In this document: positions 1-6,608 of the stretch, piece after piece
How the letters are laid out: each line of letters begins with the position of its first letter
Position numbering within the stretch: the first letter of the stretch is position 1
Source: Ruminococcus sp.
GTDB taxonomy: Bacteria; Bacillota; Clostridia; Oscillospirales; Ruminococcaceae
NCBI GenBank assembly: GCA_019417865.1
Contig: DYCW01000166.1
Location: forward strand, 1-22,412
Length of the DNA stretch: 22,412 nucleotides
Direction of reading: 5' to 3'
Made by a program: the position numbers and the translations under genes
Notes under the pieces: model-generated
Told to the model about the DNA's origin: nothing
What the model saw: the letters and a program-made list of their open reading frames with translations, nothing else
Databases searched by the model: none

Positions 1-221
1 TACCATATCTTTGTCCCATTGGAAACTATTTTTTCTATATTTCACAAAAATTTTTCCTGTCTTCAAAATGATTACAGAAGAGATGACACATTCCCGAAAA
101 AAAGTCTATTTTACCCATATAATTTTAAAATAAAATGCACAACGAAAACGCTTTTCACAATATTTTATCCGATTCCTCATTTTATTTTGTGTGTTTTTTA
201 TAACTTTACTGCAAATTTCAC
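1..221. other. AT-rich sequence without a recognisable gene
   Basis: This is AT-rich sequence upstream of the glgA promoter. I see no ORF with a credible ribosome site, no strong hairpin and no RNA gene. A neighbouring gene may lie beyond the left edge. Confidence 0.6.
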
Positions 222-250
222 TTGACGATTTTGAAAAAATATTGTATAAT
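222..250 (+). promoter_or_regulatory. Sigma-A promoter of glgA
   Basis: A -35 box TTGACG (222-227) and a perfect -10 box TATAAT (245-250) are separated by 17 nt. Transcription should start near 257, giving a leader of about 115 nt before glgA. No other gene start lies between the promoter and glgA apart from the short leader ORF at 343. Confidence 0.85.
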
Positions 251-257
251 ATTTTTA

Positions 258-318
258 GCAGCTGCAAACCAATGATTGTTTGCCGCTGTCAACGCCCTGC
301 AATCCGACAGAATTGCAG
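258..318 (+). promoter_or_regulatory. Two tandem hairpins in the glgA leader
   Basis: Two stem-loops can form in the transcript. In the first, GCAAAC (264-269) pairs with GTTTGC (278-283), extended by a second helix (258-262 with 285-289) across one mismatch. In the second, CTGCAAT (297-303) pairs exactly with ATTGCAG (312-318). Neither is followed by a U-run, so they are not simple terminators. They may stabilise the mRNA or form part of a regulatory leader. I do not recognise a known riboswitch class. Confidence 0.55.
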
Positions 319-342
319 CATTTTGATACGGAAGGAGAAACC

Positions 343-375
343 GTGCAAGCAAGCACGGTGGTACAAGCAAGATGA
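343..375 (+). CDS. Putative 10-aa leader peptide overlapping the glgA start
   Basis: The only good ribosome site before glgA, AAGGAG at 332-337, lies 34 nt from the glgA ATG, too far to serve it directly. It sits 5 nt upstream of a GTG codon that opens a 10-codon ORF (MQASTVVQAR). The TGA stop of this ORF overlaps the glgA ATG as ATGA (372-375). This is the geometry of translational coupling by termination and re-initiation. A perfect 6-bp hairpin (CCGTGC 341-346 with GCACGG 353-358) covers the GTG and could modulate initiation. The layout is read directly from sequence; expression of the peptide is inferred. Confidence 0.6.
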   Translation: MQASTVVQAR

Positions 376-1835
376 AAACGATTTTATTTGCAGCTTCTGA
401 ATGTGTTCCCTTCGTCAAAACCGGCGGACTGGCTGATGTCGTCGGTGCACTGCCGAAAGCCCTCTACAAAGGAGATTATGACGTACGAGTCATTCTGCCG
501 AACTATACCTGTATTCCATGGGAATACCGTGGAAAGTTCCGTTATCTCAATCACTTCTACATGGACTATGGTCAGAGAAGCGAGAACATGTTTGTGGGCA
601 TCATGCAATATGAATACGAAGGCATTACATTCTACTTTATTGACAACGAATATTACTTTAAATGTGACAAGCCCTATACGGATTCCGTTCGCTGGGACAT
701 TGAACGTTACATCTTCTTCTGCAAAGCCGTTCTGGCAGCGATGCCCGTCATCGGCTTCCATCCAGACATCATCCACTGCCATGACTGGCAGACTGGTATG
801 ATTCCAGTATTCCTGAGAAGCACCTTTGCATCACACAGCTTCTACTGGGGAACCAAGACCATCATGACAATCCACAACCTGAAATTCCAGGGCGTTTGGG
901 ACATCAATCACTTTATCTATAATACCAACCTGCCAAGATATATGTTCACACCGGATAAGCTGGAATTTAAAAAGGATGCCAATATGCTCAAGGGCGGTCT
1001 GGTTTATGCAGATTACATCACCACAGTCAGCGAAACCTATGCGGAAGAAATCAAAACCCCGTACTATGGTGAGCAGCTGGATGGTCTGCTTTGTGCAAGA
1101 GCCCGTTCACTTCGTGGTATTCTGAACGGCATTGACTATTCCGTTTACAACCCAGAAACCGATCCGAAGATTTCGGTACACTACACAGCGGAAAATGCCG
1201 TAGAAAAGAAAAAAGAGGCAAAGCGTGCCTTGCAGCAGGAACTGGGGCTGCCGGTAGATGACAGCAAGTTCATGATTGCCATCATCTCCCGTCTGACCGA
1301 CCAGAAAGGTCTGGATTTGGTAGACTGGATTACCGAACGCATTGTAGACGAATTTACCCAATTCGTTATCATTGGTACAGGCGAATCTCGCTATGAAGAT
1401 ATGTTCCGCTACTATCAGGGACGGTTCCCAGATCGGGTTTCCGCCAATATTTTCTATTCTGATCCGCTGGCACATAAACTCTATGCGGCAGCAGATGCAA
1501 TGCTGGTACCGTCTCGTTTTGAACCATGCGGTCTGACACAGTTGATTTCGCTCCGCTACGGTACGGTTCCGATTGTACGGGAAACCGGTGGTTTAAAAGA
1601 TACTGTAGAGCCGTACAACGAATTTGAAAAGAGCGGCACAGGCTTTACCTTCCACAATTATAATGCAGACGATCTGCTGTACACCATCAACTATGCGAAG
1701 AACATCTATTTCAACCATCGGGATGACTGGAACGACATGATTCACCGTGGTATGGAAAAAGATTTCTCCTGGGGCAGTTCTGCATTGCAGTATCAGGGTA
1801 TGTATGACTGGATTCTGCGTGGTATGCAAGGATAA
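372..1835 (+). CDS. glgA: Glycogen (starch) synthase, GT5 family
   Basis: The enzyme transfers glucose from ADP-glucose to the non-reducing end of an alpha-1,4-glucan, building glycogen in the cytoplasm. The 487-aa length is normal for GlgA. The N-terminus carries the ADP-glucose-binding KTGGLADVVG motif (residues 16-25). The C-terminal Rossmann domain carries PSRFEPCGLTQL (about residue 380) followed by VRETGGLKDTV, the usual GT-B catalytic region with the conserved Glu. No alternative in-frame start exists: the upstream frame reaches a TGA at 324 without ATG, GTG or TTG. The gene stands alone with its own promoter and terminator. Its start codon overlaps the stop of a short leader ORF, suggesting coupled translation. 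Confidence 0.96.
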   Translation: MKTILFAASECVPFVKTGGLADVVGALPKALYKGDYDVRVILPNYTCIPWEYRGKFRYLNHFYMDYGQRSENMFVGIMQYEYEGITFYFIDNEYYFKCDKPYTDSVRWDIERYIFFCKAVLAAMPVIGFHPDIIHCHDWQTGMIPVFLRSTFASHSFYWGTKTIMTIHNLKFQGVWDINHFIYNTNLPRYMFTPDKLEFKKDANMLKGGLVYADYITTVSETYAEEIKTPYYGEQLDGLLCARARSLRGILNGIDYSVYNPETDPKISVHYTAENAVEKKKEAKRALQQELGLPVDDSKFMIAIISRLTDQKGLDLVDWITERIVDEFTQFVIIGTGESRYEDMFRYYQGRFPDRVSANIFYSDPLAHKLYAAADAMLVPSRFEPCGLTQLISLRYGTVPIVRETGGLKDTVEPYNEFEKSGTGFTFHNYNADDLLYTINYAKNIYFNHRDDWNDMIHRGMEKDFSWGSSALQYQGMYDWILRGMQG

Positions 1836-1876
1836 AAAAGACCTTTTTCTATTTGGTTTTTATCGACATAGTAGCA

Positions 1877-1919
1877 GAGGCTGTTGCACCCATCCAAAAG
1901 GTGCAGCAGCCTCATTTTT
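1877..1919 (+). terminator. Intrinsic terminator of glgA
   Basis: A 14-bp stem with one G-U pair (1877-1890 with 1900-1913) has a 9-nt loop and is followed by ATTTTTA on the plus strand. It lies 41 nt after glgA. DUF2752 converges from the right, so the hairpin may also help stop that transcript, but the minus-strand side lacks a U-run. Confidence 0.9.
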
Positions 1920-1933
1920 ATATATAAAATCCG

Positions 1934-2359
1934 TCATCCAACTGGCAGCGGCTGCATCCATGGCACAATATTCCGTATCAGACAGTATGCCATACAAACA
2001 CACACGGATACAACCGGAAACCAATTCCCTTTCGGCAAGAAACGCACTGGTTTTCCAAATGCCTGAAAAGTTTTCTGCAAATACAATAACACCAGTACCA
2101 CCAACAGATAGCAAAAAGCCGCATTGTTCCGCAGTGCCAGCAATATATTTCCATGCAGCAATGCCAGGACAGCACGGGTATTGCCGCAGCCGGGACAATA
2201 AAAATGTGTCACATTATAAAACATACAGGTTGGAAAGAAATTGTCCACAATGTAAAATATTCCTTTCCGGCAGCAAAGCACACTGACTGCCACACAAATC
2301 GGCAGAAGCAGCCAGAACCATCTTTCATAACGTTTCCATGTGGAAATACAAGCATTCAT
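1934..2359 (-). CDS. DUF2752 family membrane protein
   Basis: A 141-aa hydrophobic protein with the DUF2752 signature CPGCGNTRA (about residues 54-62), preceded by an aromatic HFYCP stretch and followed by a predicted membrane segment. The family is found in many bacteria and its function is not established; the paired Cys in the CPGCG motif suggest metal or redox chemistry, which is inference. The start was placed at the ATG at 2359 because AAGAGG lies 9 nt upstream; a longer upstream frame lacks a ribosome site. It lies downstream of a DUF4190 gene across an intrinsic terminator, and no separate promoter fits in the gap, so expression may depend on read-through. Confidence 0.8.
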   Translation of the reverse strand: MNACISTWKRYERWFWLLLPICVAVSVLCCRKGIFYIVDNFFPTCMFYNVTHFYCPGCGNTRAVLALLHGNILLALRNNAAFCYLLVVLVLLYLQKTFQAFGKPVRFLPKGNWFPVVSVCVCMAYCLIRNIVPWMQPLPVG

Positions 2360-2375
2360 CTGCAAACCTCTTCTC

Positions 2376-2410
2376 AAAAATAAAGGAACTGTTCTCACAA
2401 AACAGTTCCT
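2376..2410 (-). terminator. Terminator between the DUF4190 and DUF2752 genes
   Basis: A perfect 10-bp stem (2401-2410 with 2384-2393) with a 7-nt loop is followed on the minus strand by TTTATTTTTG. It lies 20 nt past the DUF4190 stop. The U-tract is only about 16 nt from the DUF2752 start and almost abuts its ribosome site, so it probably limits how much transcript reaches DUF2752. Confidence 0.85.
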
Positions 2411-2430
2411 CTTTATGCTGTTCATTTGGC

Positions 2431-2754
2431 TTACTTCAGCATATCTGCATATTCTTCGCCGAGTACGTCAATCATCTGCTGCACTACAACATCCTGATAC
2501 CAATCTGTATTTGCAACAATGATAGAAACCACTGCCAGAACAACTGCAATAATACCCATTACCAGACCAGCCGTTGCAAGTCCCTTCTTTGCTGGATTTT
2601 TCTTGCTCAGTACAGCAAAAACAATTGCCAACACACCCAGAATCAAACTAAGCCAAGAAGCACAACAGCAGCAAATAGAAATGATACCCAATACCAACGA
2701 GGCAACCGCCATACCGTTTTTATCATTTCCATTCTGTAACATCGTATCTTCCAT
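2431..2754 (-). CDS. Small DUF4190 domain membrane protein
   Basis: A 107-aa protein with two hydrophobic segments joined by a short basic loop (SKKNPAKKGLATAG), the DUF4190 hallmark: GMAVASLVLGIIS in the first segment and GLATAGLVMGIIAV in the second. A run of four Cys lies in the first segment. The family has no assigned function. The ATG at 2754 is preceded by AGGAAAGGGG with 9-nt spacing; an in-frame TTG two codons upstream is an alternative. A strong promoter sits just upstream. A second, unrelated-in-position DUF4190 protein lies at 11737. Confidence 0.8.
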   Translation of the reverse strand: MEDTMLQNGNDKNGMAVASLVLGIISICCCCASWLSLILGVLAIVFAVLSKKNPAKKGLATAGLVMGIIAVVLAVVSIIVANTDWYQDVVVQQMIDVLGEEYADMLK

Positions 2755-2789
2755 CTGCAATAACCCCTTTCCTGAAAAATTGTTCTTTT

Positions 2790-2818
2790 ATTTTACTATA
2801 AAACAGAAAAAAAGTCAA
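2790..2818 (-). promoter_or_regulatory. Sigma-A promoter of the DUF4190 gene
   Basis: Minus-strand TTGACT (2818-2813), 17-nt spacer and TAAAAT (2795-2790). The predicted start is about 30 nt upstream of the gene start. Confidence 0.8.
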
Positions 2819-2865
2819 GCATTTTTTATGAAAAATCGTACAAAAATATGAAATTTAAACATTTT

Positions 2866-3780
2866 TTAATTCACGTCCGGTAGCTGCTTCGGCACAAAAA
2901 TCTGCAGTGCCTTCTGACAATTGGAGATCTCATTCACACGTTGACTGCCACCGTACTCGCCGTCGATGGTCCAAGCCACTTCTTCTTCATCCAGATTGGT
3001 TACTGTTACATGAGATGCCCGAAAATAGTCAAAATACTGCCGCTCTGCTCCCAGCTGAAAATTCGCAAGGGACAGAATTAACTGATGAAACTGCACCAAA
3101 TCCGTTGGCTTCCGAATCAATGTCACTTCAAACAAACCGTCATCCCATTCCACATCAGAAAGAGACAGCAGCTTTGCAACCGAAGTCGCATTGGTCACCA
3201 TCCCGTAGAGATAGTCGTTTTCCAACGTCTTGCCGTCGTATTCAATTTTCATATGTCGTGCCTTGATGGTTGGCAGGTGGGCAATCCCGTTGAGCAGATA
3301 GGCTGCATGTCCAAGCACATTTTTATAATTCTGCGGCGTCTGGTAGGAAATTTCTGTGAATGCCCCAAAGGCCGCTACATACGTGAAATATTTTTCATTG
3401 AACTTTCCAATATCACAACAAAAGGGATTGCCATTTAAAATACATTGCACTGCTTCTGTCGGCACAGTTGGAATATGCAAACCTCTTGCAAAGTCATTGG
3501 TAGAGCCGGCTGGAATATATCCAATTGGTGGTTGGAACGCACTTACTGCACGCCCTTGTATCACTTCATTCAAAGTACCATCTCCACCCGCACAAACCAA
3601 CAGATCAAATTTCTGCTGACAAGCATATTGTGCACTGACGATACCGTCCCCTTGCCGTTGGGTCGGATGTACCGTAACTTCATAACCGGCAGCGGTAAAC
3701 TGATCCAGCATCTTTGGAATATGGTTGTTTAATGCCGCTTTTCCAGAATGCAGATTAAAAATAAAATAGACTCGTTTCAA
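2866..3780 (-). CDS. Diacylglycerol kinase family lipid kinase (YegS/DgkB type)
   Basis: A 304-aa ATP-dependent lipid kinase of the DAGK_cat superfamily, likely phosphorylating diacylglycerol or a related lipid on the inner face of the membrane and so recycling it into phospholipid synthesis. The nucleotide-binding motif GGDGTLNEV (about residues 65-73) and the following PAGSTNDFARGL are typical. The N-terminal FNLHSGKA replaces the usual NPxSGK proline with Leu. The start is the TTG at 3780: GGAG lies 8 nt upstream, and the product then begins MKRVYFIFN as in homologues; an earlier TTG at 3789 would sit on the ribosome site. It has its own promoter and no clear terminator. Confidence 0.9.
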   Translation of the reverse strand: MKRVYFIFNLHSGKAALNNHIPKMLDQFTAAGYEVTVHPTQRQGDGIVSAQYACQQKFDLLVCAGGDGTLNEVIQGRAVSAFQPPIGYIPAGSTNDFARGLHIPTVPTEAVQCILNGNPFCCDIGKFNEKYFTYVAAFGAFTEISYQTPQNYKNVLGHAAYLLNGIAHLPTIKARHMKIEYDGKTLENDYLYGMVTNATSVAKLLSLSDVEWDDGLFEVTLIRKPTDLVQFHQLILSLANFQLGAERQYFDYFRASHVTVTNLDEEEVAWTIDGEYGGSQRVNEISNCQKALQIFVPKQLPDVN

Positions 3781-3812
3781 GTTCGTCAACTCCTGTCCAA
3801 TACATCTCTTTT

Positions 3813-3841
3813 ATCATACCATATCCTTTACAAAAATGCAA
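3813..3841 (-). promoter_or_regulatory. Sigma-A promoter of the lipid kinase gene
   Basis: Minus-strand TTGCAT (3841-3836), 17-nt spacer, TATGAT (3818-3813). The predicted transcript start lies about 25 nt before the TTG start codon, supporting that start. Confidence 0.8.
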
Positions 3842-3944
3842 ACCAAAAATCCTATTCGATTTTTTAATCGTCAATTATTTTATCGTCTTTGTGATTCAAT
3901 TTTCTTAATCACTTGCTAATTCTATATAAATTACTATTAGTTCA

Positions 3945-4439
3945 TTATAATAAAGATATATAGTATAACACAATATCGGAATAAGTTCCGTCCTTCTGCA
4001 AGAAACCGTCCGGTATCGTGCCCAACGCTATAAAGCCCAGCTTATCATATAATTTTCGTGCTGCTTGGTTACTGCATACAACCGCATTAAACTGTAAAAT
4101 CCGAAAGCCCAGTTCTCTCGCTTTCTGCATACAGTGCAGCACAAGCTGTTCTCCGATATGCTGCCCTCTGTAACGAGATTTGACCGCATAGCTGGCATTA
4201 CAGATATGCCCACAGCGTCCGACATTATTTGGATGTAGGATATACAACCCAACAACTTCTCCACGCTCTGTATCATATGCCACGGCAGTAAAAGATTGTT
4301 TTGCGAAAAACTTTGCTCCCATTTCTATATTCAACGGTGCCATTTGCGGAAATGCCGTACCTTCTTCTACAACCTCGTTCCAAATTTGTACCAATTCCGG
4401 TACATCCTGTGGCTGAAATGCTCTGATTTCCAGTATCAT
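3945..4439 (-). CDS. GNAT family N-acetyltransferase
   Basis: A 164-aa acetyltransferase of the GNAT fold. The acetyl-CoA-binding motif A is visible as SRYRGQHIGEQLV (about residues 88-100), and the C-terminal NQAARKLYDKLGF is the usual motif B helix and strand. The substrate cannot be told; related proteins acetylate small amines, antibiotics or protein N-termini. It is the last gene of the recJ operon: its ATG lies 4 nt after the hemZ stop, and its AGGAGG site (9-nt spacing) lies inside the end of hemZ, so translation is probably coupled. No convincing terminator follows. Confidence 0.88.
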   Translation of the reverse strand: MILEIRAFQPQDVPELVQIWNEVVEEGTAFPQMAPLNIEMGAKFFAKQSFTAVAYDTERGEVVGLYILHPNNVGRCGHICNASYAVKSRYRGQHIGEQLVLHCMQKARELGFRILQFNAVVCSNQAARKLYDKLGFIALGTIPDGFLQKDGTYSDIVLYYISLL

Positions 4440-4443
4440 ACTG

Positions 4444-5970
4444 CTATCCCTCCTGTCTCTTCTCCATCTGCTGATAAATCTCCCATACCTGCTGCTTTTT
4501 CTTCATTAGCTGGTCAAACTGCCGGATATACTCATATGGAAATTTATAGTTATGAATCCGTGTAATCCGACCACATGGCTCTACAATTTTCGTAGAGGCT
4601 GCACATCCGGCACCAAAAATAGATTGTGATTCATCCATGATCAGCATATTATAATAGGACTCTTTGCCGACTTTGGCATACCCTACATTTTCCTGATTGT
4701 CAATGGTGTTCTTCTGTCGATACATGTAATAAGGGCGATACCCATACTGCGGCAACAGTGTCATGCTGTCCTGTACCATCTCCCGTACTGGATTCGCAAT
4801 CTGTGAACGACTGTCGGAGAACAGCGTTGCCGCACGCTTCAACGTGAGCGTATGTACGGTAATACTGTCTGGATCCAGTGCAATCACCTTTTGCAGCGTT
4901 CTATGAAAGCCCTCTGGTGTATCATGTGGCAAACCGGCAATCAAGTCCATATTGATATTGGAAAAGCCAACCGCTCTTGCCATCTGAAATGCCTCTGCAA
5001 TCTGTGCAGAGGTGTGCTGTCTACCGATATGCTGCAGGACCGCATCCTCCATCGTCTGCGGATTCACGGAAATTCGATCGACTCCATATCGTTTCAGCAC
5101 CTCCAACTTCTCACGGGTAATCGTATCGGGTCTGCCTGCCTCTACGCAAAACTCCCTTACCCGAGACAGATCAAACACCTTTGTCACAGTTTGCAGCAGT
5201 TGTTCCATCGCCTGTGCCGAAATAGAGGTTGGTGTCCCGCCGCCAAAATAAACGGTATCCACCGTAACATGCAATTTCTGTATCATATCGCCCCAGATTT
5301 CCAGCTCTTTACAGAGCAATCGGATATAATCCGGCATCAGATGCTTTGCCTGTGCAATGGAATGGGAAACAAAAGAACAATAACTGCATCTTGTCGGACA
5401 AAACGGAATTGAAATATAAAATCCAACTGATTGCTTGGGGGTCTGCCGCAGCAACGGCAGCTGTACTTCTGCTGTTCTTCGCAACAAATCCAATTTCTCG
5501 GATGATACCAGATAAACAGTTCGCAGCCGCTCCATCACGGTTTCCAGCGATTCTCCACTCTCTTCCATCATGGAAAATGCCTTACGAACGGGACGAATCC
5601 CAGTCAAAAGTCCCCATGGCACTTCCAACCCTGTGATATCCTGCAAGAGTGTAAAGAGCATTCGGCTGAACTGATACTCACATATTTGCTTATCCTCCTC
5701 TGGCGTACACTTCGGCAGTCGTGCACAACAGCGGCGGTTCTTGCCCTGATACCGCAGCATACAAAAGAACCATGTATCCTGCCTTCCCTGTTTCAACTGC
5801 AAACACGCCCCCTGCTCTGCTCCGCAGAACAGGGCAGTGTCTTCATAAGAAAATGCAAATTTTGTTGCCGGAATAAAAATCTTTAAAATACACTCTATTT
5901 CATACTTTAACGCATGTCCATACAATACAACCGGAAAGGGTTGTATGGTTGCCTGTACTGTTTCCTTCAT
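4444..5970 (-). CDS. hemZ: Radical SAM coproporphyrinogen III dehydrogenase-like protein HemZ
   Basis: A 508-aa radical SAM protein of the HemN/HemZ group. Residues 181-188 hold the Cx3Cx2C cluster motif (CPTRCSYC, in the IPF context typical of this group), followed by VYFGGGTPTS, the glycine-rich SAM-binding motif. The N-terminal region with LLTGIRPVRK is characteristic of HemZ rather than HemN or HemW. Family members are credited with oxygen-independent decarboxylation of coproporphyrinogen III; whether this organism makes haem is unknown, so the substrate stays uncertain. The start at 5970 has AGGTGA just upstream and lies 4 nt after the MBL stop; an upstream in-frame ATG would overlap MBL by 80 nt. 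Confidence 0.87.
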   Translation of the reverse strand: MKETVQATIQPFPVVLYGHALKYEIECILKIFIPATKFAFSYEDTALFCGAEQGACLQLKQGRQDTWFFCMLRYQGKNRRCCARLPKCTPEEDKQICEYQFSRMLFTLLQDITGLEVPWGLLTGIRPVRKAFSMMEESGESLETVMERLRTVYLVSSEKLDLLRRTAEVQLPLLRQTPKQSVGFYISIPFCPTRCSYCSFVSHSIAQAKHLMPDYIRLLCKELEIWGDMIQKLHVTVDTVYFGGGTPTSISAQAMEQLLQTVTKVFDLSRVREFCVEAGRPDTITREKLEVLKRYGVDRISVNPQTMEDAVLQHIGRQHTSAQIAEAFQMARAVGFSNINMDLIAGLPHDTPEGFHRTLQKVIALDPDSITVHTLTLKRAATLFSDSRSQIANPVREMVQDSMTLLPQYGYRPYYMYRQKNTIDNQENVGYAKVGKESYYNMLIMDESQSIFGAGCAASTKIVEPCGRITRIHNYKFPYEYIRQFDQLMKKKQQVWEIYQQMEKRQEG

Positions 5971-5974
5971 GCAA

Positions 5975-6598
5975 TCACCTGAAATTGGGGTTGTGCTGCC
6001 GCTCATAGGACAGCGTAGAAGTTTCATTATGCCCCGGCAGTACGTCGTAGTCACCGTCCAGCTGTTTCAGCCGCTGAAGCGAAGCATATAATTCGTCATC
6101 ACTGCCACCCGGAAAATCCGTTCTGCCACGGGAAAGCCGGAACAACGTATCCCCTGTAAACAGCGTATGTTCCATTTGATAGCAGACGCTGCCCTTGGTG
6201 TGCCCTGGTGTATGCAGCACATGAAACATACATTCATCCTGTACAATGACATCTCCATCCTGTAGTATCTCATAATCGGTCACAGGGGCAACTACTGGCT
6301 CCGCAACAATCCACTGTGCCAAATTCAACACATTATCTGACAGCATAGGGGCATCTGCCTCATGAATATAGACCGTTGCACCTGTTGCTGCCTGCAATTC
6401 TGCGACGCCCCCGATATGGTCATAGTGACCGTGTGTCAGTAAAATTTTCTTTAACTGCAAATCATTTTCTTTCAGGTACTGCAAAACCTTTTCTACACTG
6501 CCGCCTACATCTATTGCGACGGCATTCTTTTGTTCCGTTACAATGATATAGCAGTTCACTGCCAACGGACCTGTCATCAATCCTGTAATCTGTGCCAT
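5975..6598 (-). CDS. MBL-fold hydrolase (YcbL/glyoxalase II-like)
   Basis: A 207-aa metallo-beta-lactamase-fold hydrolase. The metal site is complete: THGHYDHIGG (H56, H58, D60, H61), HTPGHTKGS, GDTLF and a terminal PGHNETS. Length and motifs match the single-domain YcbL-type enzymes that hydrolyse thioesters such as S-lactoylglutathione analogues, without the C-terminal domain of true glyoxalase II. The natural substrate in a glutathione-poor anaerobe is unknown. The ATG at 6598 has GAGG 8 nt upstream; a GTG three codons earlier lies on that site. It starts 10 nt after rel and ends 4 nt before hemZ. Confidence 0.9.
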   Translation of the reverse strand: MAQITGLMTGPLAVNCYIIVTEQKNAVAIDVGGSVEKVLQYLKENDLQLKKILLTHGHYDHIGGVAELQAATGATVYIHEADAPMLSDNVLNLAQWIVAEPVVAPVTDYEILQDGDVIVQDECMFHVLHTPGHTKGSVCYQMEHTLFTGDTLFRLSRGRTDFPGGSDDELYASLQRLKQLDGDYDVLPGHNETSTLSYERQHNPNFR

Positions 6599-6608
6599 AC
6601 CACACACC

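Noticed and set aside
353..372. GGTGGTAC-like sequence resembling the T-box antiterminator motif before glgA
   Set aside because: There is no stem I, no specifier region and no terminator, and the motif runs straight into the start codon. The bases are explained by the leader ORF and hairpin.
3858..3912. Two small hairpins between the GNAT and lipid kinase genes as an operon terminator
   Set aside because: The stems are 5-6 bp and AT-rich and neither is followed by a clean U-run on the minus strand.
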